Both the position numbers and the translations under genes were made by a program. From NCBI GenBank assembly GCA_003427395.1, contig BFEA01000235.1, positions 1,909,984 through 1,947,855 of the forward strand: DNA of 37,872 nucleotides, read 5' to 3'. Source of the stretch: Chara braunii (taxonomy: Eukaryota; Streptophyta; Charophyceae; Charales; Characeae). A model generated the notes under the pieces. The model was not told where the DNA came from. It made no database searches and was given only the letters and a program-made list of their open reading frames with translations. Positions within the stretch are counted from its first letter, which is position 1. Each line of letters starts with the position of its first letter. This document shows, piece after piece, positions 1-12,059 of the stretch.

Positions 1-152
1 GCATCGTAAAAGACCTGGAAATGAACAGTGGCGAAGAGTGCCTACGGCGGGTGGAAAAGAACACGTGCGCGTGACCGGTGAGGTCAGTTACCGCGGTCAG
101 TTACCGCGGATCGAGCTCCGTCCGTAAGTTCACTGAGGGTTCGAACTTGGAA

Positions 153-380
153 CCCAGCAGAGTAAACTCAGCTGCGTTGAAAAGTTACTGAGCGAGATCG
201 GACGGACCCAGCAGAATAAACTCAGCTGGATTGAAAAGTTACTGAGCGAGATAGGACCGACCCAGCAGAGTAAACTCAGCTGGATTGAAAAGTTACTGCG
301 CGAGATCGGATGGACCGAGCAGAGTAAACTCAGCATTGAAAAGTTACTGAGCGAGACCGGACAGACCCAGCAGATTACAC
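153..380. repeat. 54-bp tandem repeat, about 4.3 copies
   Basis: Units start at 153, 207, 261, 315 and 366. Each begins with a variant of CCCAGCAGAGTAAACTCAGC and continues through AAAAGTTACTGAGCGAGA. The fourth unit has lost three bases. Because 54 is a multiple of three, the minus strand reads as an 18-residue peptide repeat, but it lacks other coding signs and I treat it as a minisatellite. Confidence 0.85.
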
Positions 381-982
381 TTAGTAAGGGCGATTAGAGG
401 GTCATTAGAGACTGTAGTGAAGAAGTAACTCTACTGTAGTACTCTGCGTACTGATGTGCACAGATCGCAAGAGGCAAATGATCGCAAGAGGCAAATTTAC
501 TGAAGCAAACTAGAAAAATGCTTACACGTTACCTACCGTAGTAAATGTACTGTGGGCTATTTACTGCCAGCTCTCACGGTCACGGGCATGCAACGCTCCC
601 TGAGAAGCCGATTGCCACTCCGTGGAGCCTGGCCTGACCCTCCTACTATACCCTTTTAGTCTCAAAGACTGAAACTAGTTTTATGACTTTTAGTTGTGAT
701 TTAACTCGAGTTTCTATTCGTATGTATGTTTGACTATACTATGCTTTGTGCACAGGATTGCGTCTCCTCCAGAGATCGTGTTGTGCAGACTCCCTGCCCC
801 TCCTCCTGATGGGCTACATTCACTGACTCAGAGGCTCAGGAAGACGCGTACCTACCTACGTACCTGGTCGTCGAGGAGCCGACTCGAAAGGCTGGGGACA
901 GAGAGAAGCACTTTGTATGTCTACTGGACTGCACCGGGAAGCTTGCATGTCAGACGAATGCAGTCTGAGACTCTGAAGCACA

Positions 983-1225
983 TGTAGAAGGGGGAACGGG
1001 ACTATAGAAGGGAATCATGGGACTATAGAAGGGAATCATGGGACTTGTCATTGACAGGAACTGAACTGGCGGGCGATGCAGTCTCGAACACATGACATTG
1101 TACGTTAACTTTTGTATTTATACAAGGGGATGGGACTACAGAAGGGGAGGAATGGGACTATAGAAGGGAAGGATTGGGACAGTCCCTATAGAAGGAAAGG
1201 AATGGGGTCTATAGAAGGGACGGGT
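983..1225. repeat. Degenerate repeats of GGGACTATAGAAGGG
   Basis: At least six imperfect copies of the word GGGACTATAGAAGGGAA occur, in two clusters (983-1045 and 1125-1225) separated by unrelated sequence. This is probably an old minisatellite or part of a decayed transposable element. Confidence 0.7.
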
Positions 1226-1390
1226 GGGAGTTGATATTGACGGGAACTGAACTGGATGTCAAAAATGTGGCTGTGTAAGGTACATACACATCACGCACGG
1301 TCCATAACTGGATCTGGCTGATACAGTCCTACCAAATGAGTCAGGGTCTCGCCAGGCTTATTCCATCTGAAGACGAGACCCCCTCTGTCC

Positions 1391-1845
1391 CCTCTGTCCA
1401 ATGTCCATGATGAACACGAGTACCACTTGCTCCGTAGATCGTTGGCAGCATGCTGAAAAAAAGTGTGGTATGCAACTACTACGAACGGTTGGACTGTTAA
1501 AAAAAAGAAGGAACGGATCGACTGTCATAATTTTTGTCCTGTTTAATTATGGGAAAAAAGAACTGTCTTGAGAATCTGGTACTACTTGCCGGAGATAGAC
1601 TCCGTCTGTATCTAGTATCTACTCCCTCTGTCCATGATTAACACGAGTACTACTACTTGTTTCCGTAGATAGATAGCTGTTGGGAGCGTGCTCGAAAACT
1701 ACCGGTCCGGGACTGTTGGCAACAACAACTATTAAGAAATGGCCGGCCCTGTTGGCAACAACAACTATTAAGAAATGGCCACCTGTCGTAATTTACTGTC
1801 AGACTCTACATTTATGGTTAAAAATAACTGTCTTCAGAATCTGGT
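1391..1845. repeat. Degenerate tandem duplication of about 200 bp
   Basis: The segment 1391-1583 and the segment 1624-1845 share an ordered set of blocks: CCCTCTGTCC with ATGAT and AACACGAGTAC, then CCGTAGAT, then ACTGTCTT and AGAATCTGGT. The second copy contains an additional 36-bp direct duplication: two copies of CTGTTGGCAACAACAACTAT plus AAGAAATGGCC, at 1713-1744 and 1749-1780. Confidence 0.65.
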
Positions 1846-2168
1846 TACAGTAAGTTAACTCTGCGGTAAATTCCGTCCCCAACCAACACGTACGATGCTC
1901 ACGATGTGACTCACCTTACTCTGCTAAGAGATACAAAGTGGAACAAGGAGGTACCGCACAGTACCAAATGGTACCAGGTAGTACCCCGTCGACGTCTGTC
2001 TTAATGTCTCTTAATTATGTGATGAAAGGCACAGCGCACAGCTCTTTCCCGGTGGAGACGAGCACGGACTTGCGCAGTAAAAGCCACCGCTCCGAAGTTT
2101 CTCACTGCTTCCTCGCACCGAAGTCGCTCTGCGTTCGGCGAGGAAATGGATAGGCGCATGCTTACCTC

Positions 2169-2255
2169 GCCGTCGCTGCAGTTACTTCAGTAAACAGACA
2201 GTGTAAAGCTACGACGCCCTGCCGTCGCTGCAGTTACTTCAGTAAACAGACAGTG
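2169..2255. repeat. 35-bp direct repeat, period 52
   Basis: Identical 35-bp copies, starting GCCGTCGCTGCAGTTACTTC, lie at 2169-2203 and 2221-2255, a very recent duplication compared with the neighbouring ones. The second copy leads into the larger duplicated block at 2276. Confidence 0.85.
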
Positions 2256-2275
2256 AACCACAGTGCGAGGTTGAC

Positions 2276-2527
2276 GATCGGTGCACTTGGAGATAAACAA
2301 GCAGAAGAACATGTGCAGAAGATCTTTCACACCTTTTTTTTTTCTTTTTCCGGCCACTCACTTGTCGTCATCCGTGACCAGAAGCTACACCCAGCCATTG
2401 CCCACCGTTATTACTGCAGTAAACGGACACTTACTGTAGTGCACGATTGACGATTGTCGATCAGTGCACTTGCAATGGAGATAAACAAGCAGAAGAACAT
2501 GACATCGTGCAGAAGATCTTCCACACC
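2276..2527. repeat. Direct duplication of a block of about 57 bp
   Basis: The segments 2276-2333 and 2459-2527 both read GATC(G/A)GTGCACTTG, then AGATAAACAAGCAGAAGAAC, then GTGCAGAAGATCTT and CACACC. The second copy has small insertions (AATG after the first block and ACATC before the last). Confidence 0.75.
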
Positions 2528-2990
2528 TTGCAAGCTAATCCCAACTCCGCACTCCAAAAATAGATTCCACCACCTCTTCCCGGCAGATCTCCCACGGTTA
2601 ATCTGAACGGTTGTAGTGACTCCGCTGCCCCTTCTTCGTCGAGCATGCCATTGCATCAAGGGCAGCCAAAAAAAAGAGAGTACAACGAGAGAGCACACGC
2701 CACCACCTCCTCCTCAAGATTCGCCCTTCCCCACTTCCATAGCAGATCTTGGAAAGTGGAAACCATCTTCTTTTTTCCGCTCAAGGTACAAATAGAGTCA
2801 TCGCAACTACCAGCACACAGCCGAAGGATCCAGCAAATGAAATGATATTTTGAGTCGTGTGAGAGCACCAACTGCAAATAGACCAAACAGCATCACTGTC
2901 TGCAGCTTCACCAAACCCATAACAGCACTACGCAGCCAGCAAGCACGGAGACCAAATTTAAACAAGAAAGTAAGTCACTGTGGCGCATAC

Positions 2991-5900
2991 TTAACTCGCA
3001 CCGCGAATGCCAACCTCCTGAATCTTTGCTGACTCCCTGAGCAATGCCTCAAGGCCCTCATGGGAGCTCCACTTTGTCAGCCAATCGCTCCGAGTATCTA
3101 ACATGCTCTCTTTCCAAGCCTGGTGAGAGGACTTCATGTCCTCCACAATCTGGAACATGTCACTGAGAAGGGTTACCAGGTCAAGATCCAAGAAGTCAAT
3201 GCCATGCCACCGACTCCCTAGCTCATGATCCAACCAGGAGTTGAAGTTCTGCATGGTAAGGAATCGTGTCCCCCATCCGCCGTCATCATCCGAAAGTCTC
3301 CACCGCCATTCGTTGGTTGTAAACTGACCGTCATATCCGTCGTGTCGATTGGTGAGCTCCTCCATGTCATTGCTTGCTGGTTTCGTTTCGGTCTGCAGGT
3401 CGCCTGGTGCATCGGTAGGATCCCCCGAGAAGAAGCCGCATACTATGCCATCACCTGGGTACAGGGAAGAAACCTGCTCCTGAGACCTTCGCTGTGTCCG
3501 AGTAGCACGCCGGCTTCCTTGCCTGGCACCAGCCCCTAAAATGTGTGCTTCACGGCGTCGCACCACATCTCGCTGTGCTTGCTCGTGGAGTTCTGCTACC
3601 CTGCGTGCCTCCCTCAGCAGCGCAGCCGCCCAGTAGTTTCCTGCATCGCTCCCTTCTTCTTTTCGGCTCCCATTTAACGCACTCTCACTTGCCTTATCAC
3701 AACCGCCGTCCTCCATGGTCTGCTCAACTGCTTTCCCTTTTCTTTGATGACGATAATCCTGCTCTTCGCCTTCGTCTTCGTCTTCGTCTTCGTCTTCGTC
3801 TTCGTCTTCGTCTTCGTCTTCGTCTTGAAGTGTCTTACCTGTCTTCTCCATCCCTGGGCAAATTTCCACTTTGTCTGGCTGATGGTGAGAACGACCTTTC
3901 ACGTCACCGTACAACTGCTGCTGTCCCTCCTCCCTTTGCGGCGGCTGCTCCTCCACATTACGGTGCATTTGCTCTGCTGCCTTGTCATTGATCTCCTTTT
4001 CCACCTCATGATGCTTCAGATCCGCCTGCGCCTCGTCAAAGAGCTTCCCTTCTGCCTCACAGCTGAGCTTCTTCTCCTCTCTGGCACGACGCAGCTCTTC
4101 TGCCTCAAGGCGCAGCTTCTCTTCCGCCTCGCGGCGGAGCTTCTCCTCGACCTCACGGCGCATCTTCTCCTCGACCTCACGGCGCAGTTGACTCTCCCAC
4201 TCGCAGCGAAGTCGCTCCTCTGCTTCACGGCGCAGCTGCTCCACCTCAAGGCGCAGCTGCTCCTCTGCCTCATGGCGCAGTTGCTTCTCTATCTCAAGGC
4301 GAAATTGTTCCTCTGCTGCACAGCGCAATTGCTCCTCGGCTTCGCGCCGCAGTTGCTCCTCTGACTCACGGCGCATTTTCTCCTCTGCCTCACGGCGCAG
4401 ACGCTCCTCCACCTCATGGCGCAGTTGCTCCTCTACCTCACAGCGCAGTTTTTCCTCTACCTCACGACGCAATTGCTCCTCCCTCTGTGCGTCCAAACGC
4501 TGCTGTTCCTTTCTTAGTGCCTCCATGCGCTGCACCTCCTCTTTCTCTGCCTTTACGCGCATTTGCTCCTCTGCCTCCAGGATCAGCTGCTCCTTTTGCT
4601 GTGCCTCCAGACGCTGCTGCTCCGCTTTCTCAGCCTCCACGCGCTCACGCCTCTCTCTCTCTGCCTCAAGTCGCAGCTGCTCCTCTCTCTCAGCCTCTTG
4701 GCGCAGCTGCTCCACTCTCTCAGCGTCTTGGCGCAGCTGCTCCTCCTTCTCGGCCTGGAGGCGAAGCTGCTCAACTCTCTCTATCTCCCGTTTGCGCTCC
4801 ACTTGCTCTGCCTCCTTCCGCAGCTTTTCTGCTCTCTCTGCCTTCCGCCTTGCCTGTTCCACTCGCTCTGCCTCCCACTGTTCCCGCTCTACTCTCTCTG
4901 CCTCCGTCCGTAGTTGCTCCGCTCTCTCCGCCTCGAGTTGTAGTTGCTCGACTTCCTCTGCCTCCAGACGGAGCTGTTCCAATCTCTGTGTCTCCAGCTG
5001 CGCACGTTTCTCTCTTTGGGCTTGAATGACAAGCTGCTTTTTCCTTCTGTCAGCATCCATCCGCGCCTGCTCTTCCCTCATGGACTGAAGGCGGAGCTTT
5101 TCAGCATGCATTTCCAGTTTCAGACTCAGCTCCTCGTCTCTCTCTTCCCCTAAGCAATGATGATGCTCATCAATTCTGGCAGTTTTTTGCATCAACTCCT
5201 CCCTCTCAGCCTGAAGCCGGCGCAATTCTGTTTCCTCCTCATCCCTTCGTTGCAGGTCTGATCTCCTCTTTACATCCAGCTGCATCTGCCTGACCCGTTG
5301 TTCCAGCTCTAGCCTGAAATGCTCAGCCGTTATCTCTGCTTCCAACAACAGCTGCTCCTCCCTCACAGCCTCGAGCCTTAGCTGCTCCGCTTCCCTCTCA
5401 ACCTCCAACCTCAACTGTCTCAGTTGCTCTGCTCTCCGCTCAGCCTCTAGGCGTAGTTGCTTTCCTCGTTCGGCCTCCATGCGGAGCTGCGCTGCATGCT
5501 TCTCCGTCTCTTGCCACAGCTGTTCTTCTTTCTCAGCGTCCATGCGAAGCTGCTCAACTCTCCGTGCAGCGTTGAGCCGCAGTCTCTCTGCCCTTGCGTG
5601 TGCCTCTGCTCGCATCTGCTCCTCTCGTTCAGCCTCCCATCTCATCTGCTCTTCCTTTTCAGCCTGTATCCGCAGTTGGTCAGCCCTTTCGGCAGCCAGT
5701 TGCAGCTCCTTCTCTGTCTGTGCTGCTAGCTGCCGCTCCTCAGCTCTCATCTCTGCCTCCATTCGCAACTGTTTCGCTCTCTCAGCCTCCTCACGCAGGG
5801 CCTCTGCTCTCTCCTCTGCATCAACCTGAAGCTGCCGTTGTCTCTCCGCAACTTGACGCATCTGTTCCAGTCTTGTCTCCGCCTCCTCCCGCAGCTGTTC

Positions 5901-8900
5901 CACTCTTCTCTCCGCCTCGATGCGCAATTGCTCCTCCTTTTCAGTTTGAATCCGAAGCTGCTCTGCTCTCCTCTCTGCCTCTGCCCTCAGCTGTGCGGCT
6001 GCCCTCTCAGCTTCGCTCCTCATCTTCTCATCTCTCTCCACCTCCAGGCGCAGCTGCTCTACGCGTTTTTCGGCGTCGAACAGCATCTGCTTGGCAATCC
6101 TTTCTGCCTCCATCCATGCATGCTCTTCCCTCTCAACGGCAAGCCCCAACTCCTCTGCTCTCCTCTCAGCCTCCAGACGCAATTGCTCTTCCCGTAACGC
6201 CTCGTTTCTGAGCTGTTCTGCTCTCATCTCAGCCTCCAGTCTCAGCTTTTCGTCCCTTTCAGCCGCAAGCCGCAAGAGCTCCACTCTTCTCTCCGCTTCC
6301 AGGATGAGCTCCTCTGCTGTTTTTTCTGCTTCAAGTCTTGCCAGCTCTTGTCGTTCCGCCTCCAAACGCATCTCCTCAGCCCTCTTTTCGGCTTCCTTCC
6401 TAAGCAGCTCCTCCCTCTCGGCCTCCAGCCTGAGCTGTTGTGTCCTCCTCTCCGCCTCCTGTCTCAGCCTCTCGTCCTTCTCCGCCTCGAACCGCAAGAG
6501 CTCCAGTCTCTGCTCAGCCTCTAAGAGGAGCTTCTCCAGTGCCCTTTCAGCTTCCAATCGTGCCTGTCCTTCTCTGCCGGCTTCCACCTGCAGTTCTTCT
6601 GCTTTCCGCTCTGCCTCCAATCGCAGCTGTTGCTCCCTTTCAGCTTCCAGTTTGAGCTGTTCTGCTCTTTTCTCAGCTTGTAACCTCAGTTCCTCTGCCC
6701 TTTTCTTGGCCTCCAACTGCAGCTGCTCCTCTCTTTGAGCTTCAAGTGCCAGCTGCTCAAGGCGTCTCTCAGCCTCCAGCCGTAGCTCTTCGGCCCTCTT
6801 CTTTACCTCCAGCTGTAGCTGCTCCTCGCGTTCAGACTCCCGTGCCAACTCCTCTAACCGCTTCTCGGCCTCAACCCGCAGTTCCTCCGCCTTTTTCATG
6901 GCCTCCAGCTGCAATTGCTGCTCTCGCTCAGCCTCTCTTGCCAGCTCCTCGATCCGTTTCTCCGCCTCCAGTCGGAGCTCCTCTGCCCTTCTCTTTGCGT
7001 CCATCTGCATCTGCTGTTCTTGCTCCGCTTCAAGCGTCAGCTGCTTGAGCCGTCTCTCAGCCTCCAGTCGTAGCTTCTCCGCTTCTTTCTTTGCCTCTAG
7101 CCGCACCTGCTCCTCCCTCTCACGTTCCAACCAGAGCAGGCGCTCATTTTCAGCAGCCTGGCGAAGGTCCTCTGCTATCTTCTGGGCTTCCATGTATTTC
7201 TCTTCCAGTGGAGGTTTCTCCCTGTCCCATGTTTTCCTTTCAGACCTTTTAGTGCCAAGATCCCACTTCTCGTCTACCTCCGTTCTTGCCTTCTCCCCAA
7301 ACTGAGTTGTCTCCACCTTACCAGAGTCTTTACGCGCCTGATCGTCCACTACTACTTTTGTCGACTGCCGCTGTGCCTCACTGCGGGCTTCCTGGTTTAC
7401 AGCCTCTTCTTTCCACTGCTTGGGACCTGGCTTGGACCATTCGCTTCCCTTGACTGGCGGCTTCATCCCAGTTGTGTTTCCTTGCTCTCTCTGCCCTGCA
7501 TTCTTCGGTGTTACCCTCTCTGCCTGCTGTGCTGTGAGCGCCCGCTGCCGCTCTGCTTCAGCCTCCAAGCTCAGCCGTTTTGCCATCAACGCCTCGAGAC
7601 GCAGCTGATCAGCTCTCTGAGCTTCGGAGAGTTGTGCGTTGCTCCCCAGATCAAGGCGGCCACGGAAAACCGGAATCTTACCGCGGGGATGGCCACCTTG
7701 CTCAGCACTGGACCATGATGACCCTTTGTCATCAGTACTCCCAGCCAAATGTGTATTCCTCTCGACCTTCCGCAGCATCCCCCTCACTATGCCAACCTCC
7801 TGTGCGCTTTCCGTGCTGTTCCTGGGTGTTGTACTTGACGATATTCTCTCCTGGGATTCAGAAGAAGCAGCATTTGACAATGTGCCATCGCCTTTATTCT
7901 CCTCCCTCTCCTCTCTGGCCTTCTCATCGACCTCCGTCTGCACATGCTCACTGTCTGTAGGTTGAGAAGAAGGAACCTCAATTGTACTTTCCTCGGGGCG
8001 GAATGTGGCGGCAGTCTTTGTCGATGGAGCCTTCGCCAAGCTATCAACCCCTTCCTTTTCCTTTGTCTCCCCCTTGGCTGCATCTTTCACTCCTATTCGG
8101 GCTCGGCCAGGCTGCGACTCCCTGTTCCGTTTCTTCCATGCCGCTTGCTGCAGCGCAGCAATCCTCATTGCAACTGTCCCCATCTCCCCTCGTCTTTCTC
8201 CCGAGGACTTTCTTTCCACACTGTTGTCATCTTGCTCGTCCTTTTGCATTTCGTCAGTTGACATGCGCGTACCAACACCGTCTTGACCGGCAGCAGGCGC
8301 ATTAGGACCACCCACCATTACCTCCGGCTTCGTTTTCCCCTCATCCCTGCTCCGGCGCGGGCGAATGCTGGGGAGAATGGCAAGGCCATCATTATTGGTT
8401 CCACTCCGCACACCTTCTCCTCCTTCGTTTGCAGCTGTCCTTGATGATGATTGCACCACCTTAACAGGCATTTCTGGTGGTCTTATGTCTGGTGCAACTC
8501 TTGCATCTTGGACAGCTCTTCCAGCGCGAGCGCCACTTAAGAACGGCGATGGGGGTTCCGAAATGGGCCTGTCACCGCCAGCCTCACTGCTCTTCGGATT
8601 TTCCTGTTCATCTTCCGTACTTTTCTTCGGCTCCAAACCTTCCACATTTTTGACAGGCTTCGCATCAGTTTCCTCCCTTTTCCCCACGATTGCGCCTCCC
8701 TTGTCCACATCACTGATGGGAGCTGCAGACACTGTTGATGATGACGCCTCGGAATCCATCGTTGGTTTCTTTGTCGCTTTACTGAAAAACTCTGTCGGAC
8801 GGCGCATCTCTGGTTTTCTTACCTCCTTTCCAACCTCGTTTGGCTGATCGCTGAATGCCTTCGGTGGCTGGCGCCATGGCTCAGTGCTTCGTCGTCCAAT

Positions 8901-10618
8901 CGCCCTGATTCCTTCACGAATCTCTGCCAAAGCCCGCTCAAGTTCGTTGCTCTGCTCAGCAGCTTTCTCCCTTTCACGCCGCATGAGTTCTCTTCTCATC
9001 AAGTCACTGTGCGCCTTTGCAGCTTTCTCGGCCTCTCTCTGTCTTTCGGCAATCACATCTGCTTCTCTTCTTTCCTCCTCGCCCCTCTCAGCCTCTCGCC
9101 TCACCTCTTCACCCCTCTCCAGTTGACGCTCCAACTCTGCTTCTCTCTCTGCTTCCTGTTTCAGCTCATCTTCTTTTTCCAGTGCTTCCGCCTTTTCTGA
9201 CAATGCCTGCAGCTCTCCAGCCATCTCCGCTACCCTACGTTCCGCCTCCGCCCGTTCTGCCCTTCTTCGGCGTTCTGCCAATCTCTCAAGCTGCCGCTGG
9301 AGCTCATTTCCCATCGCATCCCTTTCCTGCTGTCTTACACCCTCTGCTTGGGCTCCTTGGAGGCGAGACGCTTCCCGGTTCAGCCTCAGTGTTTCCTCAG
9401 CCTGCCGACGCTGGTCCAACAGGTTCTCTATCTCACGCCGTCTCTCCGCTGCTTGTTCTGCTTGTCGCCGTCGCTCAGCTGATCGTGCTGCTTTCCTCTG
9501 TCTCTCTGCAGCACGCTCCCGCTCTCTTCGAGCTGCTGCCACCCTCTGCGCTTCGCGTGCCTCCGCAAGCAATCTTGCTGCTTCTTCCTGCCACTCTGCT
9601 GCCTTCTCGAGCTCTAGCCTCCTCTGGTCCTCGCGCTCATCTTCTTCTTTCTCATCTCCTTGTGAACGATTGCCGCCCCCCGAGGACTTTCCCTTTTGCG
9701 GATTGGAATCATGTCCGACAGTTCTCACCCATATCTCTTCCATTTGCGGAGTGATTTTCTTCTTGCTCTTTCCTGCTCCCTTTCCTGCTCCCTTCTCCCC
9801 ATCCTCCACATTGAGGCTCTCCTCATCTGCAAACCCTAAGCCCCGAGTTCCCTTTTTCGTCGTTGGATCCCAAGTTGGCGGCCGCGTACTTGGATTCTTC
9901 TGGCCTTCCGATCCAAACGCCCACTCTGCTGGCCTTATTGGACTCTCTGTAGCATACCAGGGGGGTCGACTTGAATGCCCCTTTTGGAACGTTTCAGGGG
10001 GGTCGACTGGCAGGCTTGCTTGTGGTAACCGCTTGTCTTGATTTGGAGCCTGTCCGGCGTTCTTTGTTTCCTGCGCTGCAGCAGGCACCACAAGGCCATG
10101 GGACCGTTCAGATGCAGCGCGCGAACGCCGTGCCTGGACCATGGCAATTCCAGCCTCGGCCTTTAAGATCCTTTGCTCCAGCTGTTCCAATCGCTTATCC
10201 TTCCCGGTGTTGGGACCCCCGGTCTTGTTCTTGCTAGTCATTCCAATTTCTCTGAACTCATCAGTGAGACCCCATGCGCTTCCTGAGCTGCTGCTCCGTT
10301 GGTACTCCCCCGCCTTGTCACCACCACTTGAGCTGCTGTTGAAGGAAGCACTCCACCTCCCACTCCCGTCCCCGATGTTCGAGGACCTCAACCGTCGACG
10401 CGCCAAAGTTGCCTGCCGCACCAGCCTCCTCCTCCTAGAAGCGTCTGACTCAAAGATCTGTACCTTGTCCTCAACTCTCTCTTCACCCCCCGAAGCGATC
10501 TCCGCCATTGCTCTCTCTGCTGCTAACGCCCTCGCCCTTGCTCTGATGATGTGTCCCATGAACCATACTGCTCTTGGCGAATGTTTTCGTACAAAGTAAC
10601 CCCTCGCTATGGCCTGCA
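2991..10618 (-). CDS. Giant coiled-coil IQ-domain protein, C-terminal exon
   Basis: One minus-strand frame stays open for 7.6 kb and ends at the TAA at 2991-2993. Residues are counted from the frame limit at 10646. Residues 10-20 form an IQ motif (VQAIARGYFVR) and 26-40 a third IQ-like segment (AVWFMGHIIRARARA); order and spacing match repeats two and three of plant IQ67 domains. Residues 340-590 and about 1146-2200 are Arg/Glu/Gln/Leu-rich helical repeats, with a disordered Ser/Pro/Gly linker between. About 2273-2294 is an alternating Asp/Glu run. The last 235 residues are more complex, with several Trp, and may fold. The exon probably starts at a splice acceptor (AG at 10619-10620, or CAG ending at 10614) rather than at the in-frame ATG at 10640, because the IQ domain begins abruptly there. 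Proposed role: calmodulin-binding, possibly cytoskeletal scaffold. No paralogue is assigned. Confidence 0.8.
3762..3826 (-). repeat. Hexanucleotide run encoding alternating Asp-Glu
   Basis: On the plus strand CTTCGT is repeated about ten times, encoding an alternating Glu/Asp tract on the minus strand just after the helical rod. Such tracts expand and contract by replication slippage, so length variation between individuals is likely. Confidence 0.9.
4085..4480 (-). repeat. 24-bp coding repeat: eight-residue helical unit
   Basis: Within the giant exon about 16 successive units of 24 bp encode variants of the octad EEQLRREV or EEKLRREA. Glu and Arg sit i to i+4 apart in every unit, the arrangement expected of a charged single alpha-helix rather than a classical heptad coiled coil. 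One unit has lost a residue (EVEQLRRE). The units differ by scattered substitutions, so the array is not a fresh expansion. Confidence 0.8.
5840..7140 (-). repeat. Coding repeats of 10-11 residues in the helical rod
   Basis: The frame encodes variants of QLRLEAERRAE and QLRLEAEREE in alternation. Between about 6700 and 7070 a higher-order unit of 32 residues (11+11+10, 96 bp) repeats at least four times, each beginning EELR. Hendecads of 11 residues are a known coiled-coil periodicity. The opposite strand gives long spurious Ser/Leu/Pro-rich frames, which are shadows of this repeat. Confidence 0.75.
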
Positions 10619-10803
10619 CTCGTTGAGATATCACAAACATCGACAAGTAAAGACATCCGGATCAGCATGCGATTTCCGGAGGCTGTCAGCCTCCTTTCGG
10701 ACCTTGGGATAACAACTCGAAAGGCATCTCGTGACAAGTCGCATCTTCGTTCCTCTCAAAAAAATTGTCATAAGTCAGCAATGTGATGAATAGCTTCCTC
10801 TTG

Positions 10804-10899
10804 TTTTTTTTTTTTTTTTTTTTTTTTTCCCTCTTGTGCAGGGGCCATTCTAATCTTCTCTGTATTGCTCCAATTTTAACGGATGTCCCAACGGAAGAC
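10804..10899 (-). pseudogene. U6 snRNA retrocopy, 3'-truncated, poly(A)-tailed
   Basis: Read on the minus strand from 10899, the sequence matches the 5' half of U6 snRNA: a GTC..GGGACATCC start, AAAATTGGA, the ATACAGAGAAGATTAG box (next base A instead of C), then TGGCCCCTGCACAAG. It then stops and is followed by 25 A (plus-strand T at 10804-10828). U6 is a catalytic RNA of the spliceosome; a fragment ending in A cannot function. The word CCTCTTGT lies on both sides of the T tract. The tail points to LINE-type retroposition. Confidence 0.85.
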
Positions 10900-11589
10900 G
10901 AATTCCCTTCTCTAAGTTTTCTTTGCAAAGATTGACATTAACTTTACAAAGTCCACTGCCCAGGCCTCTGAGGCTGCTGCATAAGGACTTACCACAGTAA
11001 AAAGGCCGCGGAAAGAGGTTGAAACTGAAGTTAGTCTTAACCTTGAAAATATTTTCTTCCCTCTTCTTCTTTCTTTCCCCAGCTCCAGGCAGTGTGGCTG
11101 CCACTGGCTGGTTTACGAAGACTGGGCAGCAAAACGAATCCGATAAATACCCCTTTGCACGAAACTCCTATTAGCGAGCCTCCAAGTACGTTATCCCCGC
11201 CTCCACGTCGTCCACCCGTAGAAAACTCACTGTACCACCCTCCACCCATCTCCGGCCTACTCAACTCAGTTCATACCTTTAGTAACCCTTCCCTTTCTAG
11301 CGGCATACATGGCGTGAACAATCCAGCACAAAGATCCCCTCTCTGTACGTCCCTCCCGGCAAGCCTCTCAGCAGGCAGCAGAGGACCAGTGGGTGCTGAT
11401 TCCGGGCTGGACAAAGTGCAGGCCCGGTCAGTAAGAGCAGAGACCCGGCAGTTCTGCCTGAGGCCACATAGGTGGCAGTGAGGCATGGCCGGAACCAAAA
11501 ACTGGCTCCGGAAGGCAGTGCCTACCGGCCGGACAGGACCAGGCTTTTTAGTGTATAGAAGAAGACGAGGCAGGGGCCGGTCAGACGCA

Positions 11590-11905
11590 TTCGGGCATAG
11601 GATGACGACAATGAGAACGATGACGGCAAGGACGACGACGACGATGACGGTGATGATGGTGTTGCGGCTTGAGTCCTGAGGATAATGCTGCTGAAGCTGA
11701 TGATGCAGACAATGACGATGGCAGCGACATTGATGACGGCAAGCAGGGCGATGAGGAGGGTGATGGCGAGGAGGGTGGCGACAGCAGCAGCAGTGAGGAT
11801 GGGCACGATGGAGGCAATGACGACTAAGACAACAATGGTGATTGAGGTCCAAAAGATTGACGATAATAATCGTCGACTGATGATGGCCACCAGTAATGGA
11901 TGGTA
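11590..11905. repeat. GAC/GAT-rich trinucleotide-like region
   Basis: Imperfect runs of GACGA, GATGA and GGCGA words dominate this segment, giving low-complexity open frames on both strands (His/Arg/Cys-rich on one, Met/Thr/Ala-rich on the other). I see an old degenerate microsatellite rather than a gene. Confidence 0.7.
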
Positions 11906-12059
11906 ATGATTGATGCTTGACGATCAGGATTAAGGGTGATGATTAACGAATGATAAAGACTATGTGCATGGGTCCTGGGGACCATCTCACGCAAGTGTGT
12001 ACATGCCATGCATCGTACTCCCACACACAATGAACAATAGTCTGACAATAGACAAAGAT

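Larger units (their letters stand above)
1..2990. other. Non-coding region downstream of the giant gene
   Basis: No open frame here looks like a gene: all are short, low in complexity or built from tandem repeats. The region holds several degenerate tandem duplications listed separately (153-380, 983-1225, 1391-1845, 2169-2255, 2276-2527). The stretches 381-982, 1226-1390 and 1846-2168 show nothing recognisable beyond scattered copies of short words such as GTAAA and TTACTG. The minus-strand gene ends at 2991, so its 3' UTR should lie in the right-hand part, but I see no AATAAA or TGTAA polyadenylation signal on the minus strand between 2700 and 2990. Confidence 0.6.

Noticed and set aside
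153-380. Regular repeats that could recall a CRISPR array
   Set aside because: Units are contiguous with no unique spacers, and the window is eukaryotic. The same applies to 22395-22925, 31988-32055 and 32284-32395.
3545-10599. Many plus-strand open frames rich in Ser, Leu, Pro or Cys
   Set aside because: They are shadows of the Glu/Arg/Leu codon repeats of the minus-strand exon, with no independent protein-like composition.
11271-11890. His/Arg/Cys-rich and Ile/Val/Ser-rich minus-strand frames
   Set aside because: They arise from the degenerate GAC/GAT repeat.
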